Both the position numbers and the translations under genes were made by a program. From contig JBBMNZ010000003.1 of the NCBI GenBank assembly GCA_037954325.1, positions 6,461,965-6,525,964 of the forward strand: a stretch of DNA of 64,000 bases, given 5' to 3'. The stretch comes from Fistularia commersonii (Eukaryota > Chordata > Actinopteri > Syngnathiformes > Fistulariidae). Below the pieces are notes generated by a model. The model saw only the letters and a list, made by a program, of their open reading frames with translations, was not told where the DNA came from and searched no databases. Positions 1-10,749 of the stretch are shown here, in pieces (the stretch's first letter is position 1; each line of letters opens with the position of its first letter).

Positions 1-2433
1 ATGTGTTATTTCAACAAACACAAGAACACAGCGAACAAACACAAAAGTAACGGCAGTCTCACTTGAGACATCGGTGCAATTACTGCAAACACACAAAAAC
101 GGCGGCAGGAATCAGCTCGTCGGACTTCGAGTGCCGTGTTTGACAGGGCGGTGCGTTCAGGTCGCATTCAGAGGGGGAAAATGTCAGTTTGCTTATCCAA
201 TAAAAACATTATTTGTATTTATAAGGAGGTGGGGGTGGAGGAGGGTCGGTAGACTACGTGCTTCTCAAGACAGGAGTGTCAAATTCACTTTTGAATGACA
301 AAGATGATGATTTAACAAAACAAAGCTTTCCCGGGTGCATATTCAGAGAAAGTCAATGTGCACTAGCGATATATCTTATTTTAATTCAGAATATAGAATC
401 AGTCCCTTTTGACCCAAGGATGAACCCCAGCCATCATATCGATATGTTGACTCTCCAGCGTGCCTTTTTATCCAATAAAAGGGTTCTTTTCTCTTATCAA
501 GATTGTCTGATTATACCAACCTGTACTAATTCTCCGTCCACATGTTTAAACAAGTCATAGTGGGCAAACCCTCTGCTGGAAAATGCCCTCGACAGATATG
601 GCAGTCAGACAGATTTGACTTCAGGGCTTTCCCCTTATTGGCCCCTCTCCGCTGGCATGCGAAAAAAATTGGATTCATTTAAAGATACTGCTGATTAAGT
701 CTCTTAAATAATTCCCAAACAAGTCCAAACATATTCTTTTTTTGGTTTGCTATCCCTTTTTCAGTTATTATGAATGCAGACTACCACTTGATGGTGGATA
801 TCCTAGCCAAGCTTAGGTAACACTTAACTTTGAACAACCCTTTCATTACAATGACATTAATAGTTATTAAAGATACACCGCTTTTCTGTCGATAAGAGTA
901 GGAATAAGAACAACTTTATTTATCTCAAAGGAAATTGTTGTGCCAGAGTTTCAAGTAAAACATAACAACAATAAATAATGGTAGGACAATGATAAATAAT
1001 AGTAGGACATTAATTTTGAAATGAATCCTAATTACTTTCATGCACAAGCTACCCAAACCTCCAAAGATACCCCTTACAGTAACAATCTAATCATAACACA
1101 CAGGTATAGAACAGGACATCAACTGGAACAGTCCATGTTTGTGCAGATCTGACATAACATCCCGAGTGATATTCCTGGATCGACCTGTCGGAAAAGCATT
1201 GCAACACCATCTCCAAGGCAGAGTCATCCTTCCATCCACACCGCTTACAAAGTCCACACATCTCGCATTCCACCAGACTAATTCCTTGGAAACCTCCTCC
1301 GCACACGCTTTCAGAATTTGACAGACGCTAAATCATGCGGTATAATTCATTTTACTGACAAACTGAAGACGCGGTGATTAATTACCAACGGTATTCCATG
1401 AAAAACTGTTTCCTGATTTTGCAATTATTTCCTCAAGGAAGGCCCATGTTTTTTAATTCCTTTTGATATGGGATTTCAATACACAGAAATGTCTTGCTAT
1501 TTTATCACTTATCACTTATTAACATACTATTAACTGGGGGTGCTTTTAAAAGTCTTTTAATTCTGATTGAAGGATACTCTTATTTTAAGTGATTATCTTG
1601 TGCTATTGAGATTAATGTTACTGTACTTGCATTGAAAATAAAATATCGATTTGTATAAATCATTTATCCATTTCTCAGTCTGATTAATCTGCGATTCATA
1701 GGTACGCTGATATAAGTTTCCTCATTCCTCTCGTGCCTCCTCTCATGGTATTTGAGAACAATCAAGTGAAATTGCTGAAGGGGAACGATGCATTTGCAAT
1801 CTAGGCGGCAATTAGCAAAAACGAAGTGCAACTTTGTGCCCAGGGCCCCGTGCTTTCATTATCAGAGCCTGACTCGTACGTACTTCTTGAATAATGATAT
1901 AAAACATAGATCAGGGAAAAAAAACAGCTCTGAAATGCCCCACAGGGACATACACAATGAAACCAACCCGTTGTGGTAACTGACGTAAGCCCCAAATCTG
2001 GGAGATCAAATTCAAGTGTTATGGGCAACACTCCTTTTAGCCGCAACTTTCCCTGGAAGAATGGCGTGAACAACTTCGCAGCCTTTATCTCACAAACATT
2101 AAACTGACTCCCCTCCCCCTGATGACAGGTGATGTATAGGAATTCTTCATTGTTTCAGACTTACATGCCTGTGAATGTGTGTATCTATTTGAAATCCCAC
2201 TAATGACAGAAATGACAGTGTATCGTTGTACTTGGAGGTCTGCAAGCATTTGTCAATTGTCAAGACAATAATCAATAATGCCTTTGACATCTTTAAAGTG
2301 GGAAAGTATGTAATTATCCTGGATAATGGTCTTTTTCAACCTCCTCAGCCAGCAACACCCCTTCCTCCGACCCAGCCCCCGTGTAGGGTCAATTAAATAT
2401 GTACTCTAACCTTAATTGCCAGGTTTAATAATA

Positions 2434-2460
2434 ATTACAAATACGTAATGTATTTGTAAT
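2434..2460. repeat. Perfect 11-bp inverted repeat (5-nt spacer)
   Basis: The arms ATTACAAATAC (2434-2444) and GTATTTGTAAT (2450-2460) are exact reverse complements separated by GTAAT. The surroundings contain several TAAT/ATTA cores of the kind bound by homeodomain proteins. It could be a dimeric transcription-factor site or simply a chance AT-rich palindrome. Confidence 0.6.
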
Positions 2461-2505
2461 TAGTGCTATTCACTCATTCATTACCTAGACTGCTCATGAT
2501 ATAGT

Positions 2506-2690
2506 CAGGGGTGCTGCAGCTTATCCCAGCTGTCATCGGGCGGGAGGTCAATCACAGGGCCACCTATGGAGACATAAAACCATGCACTCTCTTATTCAGG
2601 CATCTGGACAATGAAGGGCCTCCCATGAACCTACAGCATGTTGTTGGACTGTGGGGGGAAACCACAGGAAACCCACGAAGACCATTATTG
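2506..2690 (-). repeat. SINE-like dispersed fish repeat, reverse orientation
   Basis: The block contains 'cttatcccagctgtcat' followed by a degraded 'ggactgtggggggaaacc' stretch. These are the reverse-strand landmarks of the same family seen in forward orientation at 5790-6075, 42590-42915 and 42998-43290. The head with the tRNA-like B box is missing, so this is a truncated copy. Confidence 0.7.
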
Positions 2691-3170
2691 CCATTTTTGT
2701 ACGGTTACAGTAAAATCCACCAAGCTGCGACTACATACTGACTTTTTTATGCATTTAAATCCACTTCATTTTCTCACCTGCTATTGTATGGTATTACTTA
2801 ATGACTGTTTTTTGCACTAAAATGTACAGGTAACTCTTCTGCTACTCTCTCTATTCAAATTCAATTATATGTATATGTAATATAAATTCAAATGACATGT
2901 AATTATAAGCTGCTAAATCTCTATCAACCTTTCACCTCAGTACCAGTAGATTGAATCTGCATGCACTTTATACTCTATGGTTTAATGTTTGTTTGTTTGT
3001 TGTGGACTTGACTGTTGATGTGCACTCTATTATCATTTTGTCAATCTCATGTCACCATGGGAAAGTGAGAAGCGTCTTCTTGATTCCTCTGTATGTCAAG
3101 TAAATGTGGAGAAATTGAAAATAAAGCTGACTTTGACTTTGAACATGCAAACCCAACAAAAAAAAAAAAA
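2690..3170 (+). repeat. Dispersed repeat copy 1 ('aaagctgactttgac' family)
   Basis: The segment contains 'cacctgctattgtatggtat', and ends with 'aaataaagctgactttgac' followed shortly by an A-rich tract at 3158-3171. Two further copies are recognisable at 12775-12983 and 49330-49563, and share these internal phrases in the same order. The A-rich end suggests the 3' end of a retroposon (SINE or LINE tail); the exact class is not recognised. Confidence 0.6.
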
Positions 3171-3931
3171 CCCTGGCAGAATCAAAACCAGGGACGTACT
3201 TGCTGTGAGGCAGAAGGGGAAAACACTTTGTCAACGAGTTATCATAATTTGATAGCAAACATGGAAAACATGTACACACATATATATTATTTTGTGCAGG
3301 AGAGTAGTGTGTGAGCGAGTTGTACGTACATGAAGATTCAGATTGCATCAAATATCATGAGGGTGTCAACCATCTAGATGCATCAATTTTCACTCGCTCT
3401 TTCTGCCGAATGCAGGACGAGGACAGGCGTCGCAGCGCAAAGGTATCAATGTCATAGCCATAAACATTTAACTGGAGCAGCAAGATGGACACACTTAATG
3501 ACCTTGCCTTTTTTTGTAAGAAATCCTCCAGACATTTTGTTACCCTGGAGACAACCTGAAAGTTCTATGTTGTTGATCTCACCCCTCAAACAGCATCTGT
3601 TTCCTGTCTTTATTATTGAAGAGTCACGGAAACATCCCATCATTACACATAAAGAGGAGTCTAATTAGTCAAGCCGAACCTAAACCCATATTGACGTTAC
3701 AAAATACCTGTCCGATTAAAAACATTCTACAGAAGGAAGAACGTTGTCGGGCTGCACGTGTGCACTTTTAATACACCCTGTTTTGCATGGGGGGCTTTGT
3801 AGCTGTAGCGTTCATTTGAAGGCTTCAACTGTGAGTTCCAGTGACTTCAACGTGACACTGTCATCATCCCTGAGACCGAGCACATTGTGGTTTGAGAGGC
3901 AATGAAATCCCAGGGGGGACTGCTAGCCTCT

Positions 3932-3939
3932 TATAATAA
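3932..3939 (+). promoter_or_regulatory. Candidate TATA box of pou2af1
   Basis: TATAATAA lies 73 bp before the first coding ATG of pou2af1, leaving room for a start site about 25-30 bp downstream (around 3962) and a short 5' UTR. The gene assignment of the ATG at 4012 supports a promoter here. An octamer-like TTTTGCAT at 3781-3788 differs by one base from the Oct site ATTTGCAT. Both are motif readings only. Confidence 0.4.
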
Positions 3940-4011
3940 AGCACGTCACTCAACCCCGCCACTTTGATTTTCTTCATTTTAACTTGACTATATTAGCCAC
4001 CGAAAAGCAGT

Positions 4012-7000
4012 ATGCACTGGGAAAAATGTAAGTACAACATGACGTGATATTTGTCGTTTTATTTAGATGTAACTTGTGTTTCAGCAGCACATATTTGTTC
4101 ATGTCTATTGAATAATATGATTGATTACATTTTACTTTCAATAGCTTATAAACCTGTTTAGTGATGATGGTGTTCTGACAAAATTAAGCATCTTCGCCTT
4201 TTGATGATAATCTTTAAAAGTGGATGGACATTATAACACAATATAATAAGACACTAACCTGCACTACATTTGTGCACGTAGGCTCGCAGTACATCGACTG
4301 TATGGCTGTAGTTCAAATGAAATATTCTGTCATGCTGAACTCCGTGGAAACTAAATATTCAATTGTAGTCACCATTAACCTCTCTAAAACCAATACTTGT
4401 AGTTGACAAGAAAATATCTTAGATTAGGCTATTTTTTTGAACAGGGTTTGGATTATAAATAACAAGAAAACATACAAAATGTAATGACTTAGATTGAATT
4501 CCCCAGTTTTTCAACAAAAGAATTAAAAATGCAAAGACTGGCGCAATATATACCAGATGTTGCCAGAATCTTTCGGAAAGAGGAAGGTACTTCTTTGGAA
4601 GTCGACGCTTTATTAATATTGGATTATAATCTAGATATGCAAAATAGAAGCAGGACGCCAGCGCCGAAAAATACTGCACAGCTGTGGCGCTTCCTCTTTT
4701 GCGTCGGGCAGGTCCCAGTGCACGAGACGCCTCTGTCTCTGTCTCTCCACATCTGTGTGTGTTTTGGTGGGAAACAAAGAGTTGAAAGGGGGGGTTTAAT
4801 CTTCTCCTAAATGACTCCTTTAAATGCAGCGATCAGCGCTTTTAACATATCGAGCATTTCATTATGGACTTGTCAGGAGGATTTGCACTTTATATCCACA
4901 ACATCAGAAATATCTAACAATAGACATCGATGGATGTCAATTTTTACTCAAATATTTTACCCCTGGGTCCTGGCAAAAGCTCAACTATATATATTTTGAA
5001 AAATTTTGCATGTCTACTGGAACATTATTTAGCAATGGTTACAAAATCTAAAAGTATAGACCAGATGGAGGCATCATAGAGTTGCTTGACAGTTTGTTTT
5101 ATATGTAACTTATAAATTTTTTCGGCAGGGGTAAATCAATATGTTGTAAATGATGTTATCGCAGTCAGTGAATGAAATGGTCGCATCATTGTCCGTTATC
5201 CTTGCCGTTCATAAGCCTTAGAGGGTAAACTCTACCTGCCGACTGCCCAGGGCACCATACACGATCCATTCTGATCACTTATAAACCATCGTAATAAAAA
5301 GCGACTTCTGACAGGGGCTTCCCATAACAAAAGAAAGATTTATGACACATGACAGCAAGACGGTTATGGTCGGTTGAGGTTTACAAACAAATACTACAGC
5401 CGGCTTGAAAAAAAGATTGCCGCTCGGGTTTTAGAGCGGCAGGGAAATTGTTCGCGCAGACGGGCAATTTCGCTGCTGCAAGCAGTTATTAAACCTGTGT
5501 TTCATGTCAAAATCCACATCATCAGGTTTACACTCCTTGTTTGTGTTGAACTATAGTTGAAACAGGATGCTGTCAGACACTAAATAACAAAAGAGGAGAA
5601 AAACTGAGCCAAGGAAAACTTGTCTCAGTTTAGCTCAACTAAGAGAGGGGAGAAAACCAAGACACACCCCAGGAGGGGGATGAGTAGAAATGCCATGTTT
5701 AACCTTACCGCTCATCCACAGCATGCGTCTAACTGATTTATCGATTTCCTTTTGTTTTCAAATTTGATAGTATGTTTAGCTCAAGTCAATGCATTTTGGT
5801 GCATCTGTTAGCAACAAGAGGTTCCTGGTTCGATGCCAACAGGGGGCCTTTCTGTGTGGAGTTTGCATGTTCTCCCCATGTCTATGTGGATTTACTGTGA
5901 ATTCTAAATTTACCATAAATTGCCCAGATGTCATTTGATTAAAGGGGTGAATGGCTGTATGTCTCTATATGTGGCCCCGTGATCAACTGGTGCCTTTCAC
6001 CCAATGACAGCAAGGATACCCCCCCCCCCGTCGTGGGAGCAGAATAAGCGGTATAGATAATAAATGAATAAATAACTAGTTCCCTCTTTTTTTATTATTA
6101 TTGTCCTCTATGATGTGTGCTGCTGTTTTTTCAAACTCTTCCACCTGAACCAATGTCAATATCACCTCAATATGGAAATATAACTACTAGCCTTGAGCAA
6201 CAACTTCCTTAAAGCCACTGGTCAACTGAACTAATTTCGGGAAAATAATACTTTCTGTGAAGGTGATTTTTTTAAATCTGGGACTCTTACATTTGTCTTG
6301 CTGTTGAAAGTTTGATAGGAAGTGATACGAAATGGAGTTGACTTCACCCAGCTTAAGATATAGTATGCTTCTGAGTACAATTGATATTGAACATTAAATG
6401 GGAGGATTATGTCAAAATCTTGACATTTCTGCTGTTCTGATTTAGACTTTTGTTTGCTTGCTTCACATCCCCCAAACACACCAGATCTTCTCCGCACATT
6501 TTTTGTGACGGGAATTTGGTCTTAACCTCGATTTAAATAAGGACAACCTATGTCTGCCCAACAGAAAGCTCAAGCGAGATTCCTCTTGGATTCATCTTAA
6601 CGTCTTATCAATAAATCATCTGAAATACAGAAAAACAGAAAATAATATTTGATTTTGCGAGAAAGGATATATAATCTTAGAACTCTTAGAATTTGTATAA
6701 ATACTTCGTTTTTTCATGTAGGCAAAAGGATGTTGCTCCATCCGCCAGTTCAGTCCCTCTCTGTTAACCCTTACTTTGTTACATGGCACGTCAGTCGTGT
6801 GATTTACATCAACGTGTTAGCTTATCTGTCGTAGAGATTCATTCACTGATATCTATCTGAAGAAGATACACGCTGCCTTGCAGCAAACAGCAAACAAAGT
6901 CAAAGGTTCACACCCTCCCCCTGTCGCTAAAAGTGACAAAATCCACAGTGAGAGGTTAAAGGTCACAGGACGAGACTGAATGCTACGTGGAAATACAAGC

Positions 7001-10000
7001 AGGAAAAAATACATTTTGGACAGCTGCTAAGGGTTTTCATTTATGCGGAGGAGTAAGAGTCGCAATGGCCAGGTTGGACACCATTTTAGGATGTCTACTT
7101 TACAGGCAAAAAAAGTTATTCATTTATTCATTTATAAAGCCAATTTTTTAGGCTTCTGTTGTGACGGTCTGATAGTCTTCCTAAACTGACTTGCTGAAAC
7201 CAAACCAAATTCAGGAATATTCTATATTCAGGACATGATCACTTAAAAAGTGATCTTCCAACTAAAATAACGGATCATTCGCCACTCTCTCAAACTCTAG
7301 TTAACGAAACAAACAGCTCTTTCTCATATTATGTTTAAATGTATATCATTTTCTCAGCAACACTTTCTCAGCGACTTTATTTTAAAAATGAGGGGAGGGA
7401 AATAGTATTAGTGCCACTGTCGCACAGGACAAAATAGACAGGTTTATGTTTTCCTAAGGGTGGCCTATCAGCAGAGGTCGAGGTTTTCAACCTATGACCT
7501 TCGATGACTGTATAAAACTGTAAGCTATAAGCTTACACTGTAAGCTATAAGCTATGAGAGCCGGTTTCTCAGTGACCGTTTTGTACAGTCATCTTTTGTG
7601 GAAAAACTGGGGAATTCAATCTAAGTCATTATATATACATGTAGCGTATCTTGCAGTGACCCGGCCTGTCTGTCAAATTTTAAAAGTCAATGCGGCCCCT
7701 GAGCCAAAAAGTTTGCCCACCCCTGGCTTACACCCACACAGGTGTCTCATATTAACGCAACTTATCTCCAGGAAACGGCTACAGGCTAAGCAAGGGAGAT
7801 GTTTCGTGCAAGTGTTTTGGTTCCCCTGAATATACGCTGTCTGTGAACATTTTAAACCGGCTGGATTTGGGGCTTGCCTGGGTGTCCAGGCAGCCCATCT
7901 GACAGGCAAGGCGGTTTACCCGTCGGCATAGACGGAGGTGCGAGACGGGGCAAGGACGGAACTTACTTATGTGTCTACAATCTTGAAGGGGAATCTTGGT
8001 ACAGATGCCTTGAATTGGGAGTGAAAAGATATCTGGAGGCTAGGTGCTTGTGATGCAAATGAATGGAAGTGGGGGGTGGGGGGTCTTAATAATCCTTGTA
8101 CGGAAAAAAAAAAATCATCTTGAAACTTTTATTGTCCCGAAACCAGAGAAATGTCTTCAGTTAAGTTAGATAATAACACCATTCTAACTTTGCATGATAA
8201 AATACAATAATCCAAGACACTGCTTGATGCAAGCCCTTTCTTTCCTTCTTCTGTGTAAATAATATTTTGTAATTTCAAAATAATTAAGTCAGTCAAGCAA
8301 GATGGGTACACCAAGTTTGACGGAGATTGGATTACATATAACCCTGTATTCCCCGTGCATGTTTTTAAATAGAAAGTGATCGATAGGTATAACTTGGTAA
8401 CCTTGTCTGTAGTGATCACAGTGACTGACTGATTTATGAAGGTTATCTAAGCACCACTTGCACGGACCCAGGATTGCCCTCTTGGCATTATTTACTGTAT
8501 TCCCCTGCAAGATAAATGCCACTTAATAAATGAGGGATTTGCTGACTTTTTTAGCCCGGAGCTACGCTGACTGACGTACTGGACTGCAGTGTCACACGAG
8601 CTTTACTGTTACTCTGTGCTTATTCAAAGCAGTCGCTTGCTGTCAGACCACATTTCCAGTCATGCTTATACTTGCGGAAAATCACAGGCTGTCTACATTT
8701 TATGCACTGGGAGACCATTTAGCCTAAGGCCCGCCGTCATCCTGGCTCCTTGTCTTCACCCGTGTCCCAGAGATGGATTGTTCAGAAAAAAACTAAACAA
8801 TCCTGTCGGTATCCATTACCGGACGTTGTTTTATACAAGATTGATGGGTCACGTATCAACAGCGACCGCAGCGTGTGTCACAATAAGGATTAAATTGCTC
8901 AATGAAAATACAATTACCTTAAACAAACTATTGTCTATCAGGAGCAAGCTAACGGTGACTTTTCTCAAGAACCTGTTCCATAGAAGACACCAAAACTGTG
9001 ATATCAAATTTATATGGAATAAACTGTGATTGCTAATGAACAATCAACCGCTTTTGTAAATTTTTTCAGTTGTTGGATGTACCACCATTTCAAAATTATA
9101 TAGATGTATTAGCATTGTTGAATTCAGTTACCCACAGTGCTAACCATGAGGAGGAAAAAACTCAAATTGTGGAATATAACCTTTTTTTAAAAATACACTG
9201 TATGTATTTATTTTCCATGCTGTATCCACAATTTTCAAACAAAAATCTAATTTTAATTTCAAATGTTCACAATACCTGAATATATTGGGTTGTGTAAAGT
9301 CCATATTTTAAATAACCCTAAAAATATTGACTTCCTGTGATACAGCGATCCAGTTGATGAATCAGAAATAATAGACTTTTAAGCAATTAAATAGCATAAA
9401 TTAGGATTGATTGTGAATTTCTGTGTGAAGAATGAAATTTTGAAATGAAAACCTATTTCATAATAATTGAGGCAATGTACATTAAAAAAAGTCTTCACCT
9501 CCAGTGTGAATACAAAAATATCAACTTCAGCTCACCAAGCTTAGTACTTTCTGAGCTGTGCTGCCAGGTCCACATTTCAAATGTAATCCCTAGAGAAAAT
9601 ATACACAGAAGGTTACTGTTGTTGTAGAGATAAAAAAAAGGAACTAAAATAATTAAAGGCAAATTATGAATGAATGAATGGATCTTCAAGCATCATCAAA
9701 CACATGGTGCTTGCACTGTAATTCTAACCAATAACAGAATCCTGAGTGTTGTATTATGAACAATGCATGGTTGCGTACCTGCTACCTCTTTTTGTCTCCC
9801 TTGTCTCCAGCGCCACAGTCAGCCATGGCCAGGTCGAGACCGTACCAAGGGGTCCGAGTCAGGGACCCCGTCAAAGAGCTGCTAAGGAGGAAGAGAAGTC
9901 AGGAGCAGAACTGCACCATAGCGACATCAAATGCAGCGGTGACTACAGGGATATTTATTTTCACGACACGTTTCAATCACACCAAAGGCGAATCTGCAGC

Positions 10001-10718
10001 AGTTGCACAACGGAGTGATTTTTGAAATAGTCATTGTAGTGCTGAATCTGCAGACTGACTTCATCACACTAATAGTACATTTAAATAACATAAACAGCAG
10101 CATGCATTTACATATTGAGGACATTTCCAACCTATGTTCATGATAAGAACAACATATATTTACTCGTAAACTATAGAATCACAATAATTCAGGGTTTTTA
10201 TGGAGCAAATGTATTCATCAATAACAAATCCTACATAACAAAGGTGGATACAGTTTAGAATTATAGTGACTATGAGCTAATAACCGAATATATATATATA
10301 TATATATACTCTTTATATTATATATTATGTCATATTGCACTATTCCAGGCAGTGTTTGTGGAAAATGGGTAAGTAACATCATGCTGGTACTTGGAAACAA
10401 AAAATATGGATGAAACAATCAAACGTGCCTGAGAAGCAGTGACTTGGAGAAGTATTTAAAAAAGCATGAGTAAATAAAAAGTTGCCTTCTCTAGGTTGAG
10501 TTAAGACAAGTATTTAGATCAACCCGATGTGTTAAGCTTTTGGGAATGCTGTTTCAAACAAGTTCCATGATTAGTGCGTCAGAATTCTTTGGTGGTCTCC
10601 AGAATAACGCAAAGATAATCAGCATGCATTTCGAGAAATACATCTGCAAATTCTTTACAATCGACTGATGTTTTTTTCATCAGTCCTGACAAGTGACAAT
10701 TGTCAGTCAGCAGCAACC

Positions 10719-10749
<31 letters not shown>

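Larger units (their letters stand above)
1..3930. other. Intergenic region upstream of pou2af1
   Basis: No coding exon could be supported here on either strand. Bases 74-260 are comparatively GC-rich and have open frames on both strands, but show no recognised family and no convincing splice structure. Bases 1091-1321 are also open on both strands without recognisable similarity. The region holds an inverted repeat at 2434-2460, a reverse-oriented SINE-like fragment at 2506-2690 and a dispersed repeat at 2690-3146. The rest is AT-rich single-copy-looking DNA that may contain regulatory elements, which cannot be judged without cross-species alignment. Confidence 0.6.

Noticed and set aside
1091..1321. 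Open frames on both strands with a Cys-rich minus-strand translation
   Set aside because: No recognisable domain, no matching splice partner exons nearby, and three overlapping frames are open, which suggests compositional openness rather than coding.
10341..10360. 'aggcagtgtttgtgg', considered as a miR-34 family seed because miR-34b/c lies near POU2AF1/BTG4 in mammals
   Set aside because: Only the seed-like 9 bases match; the remainder differs and no precursor hairpin is apparent.
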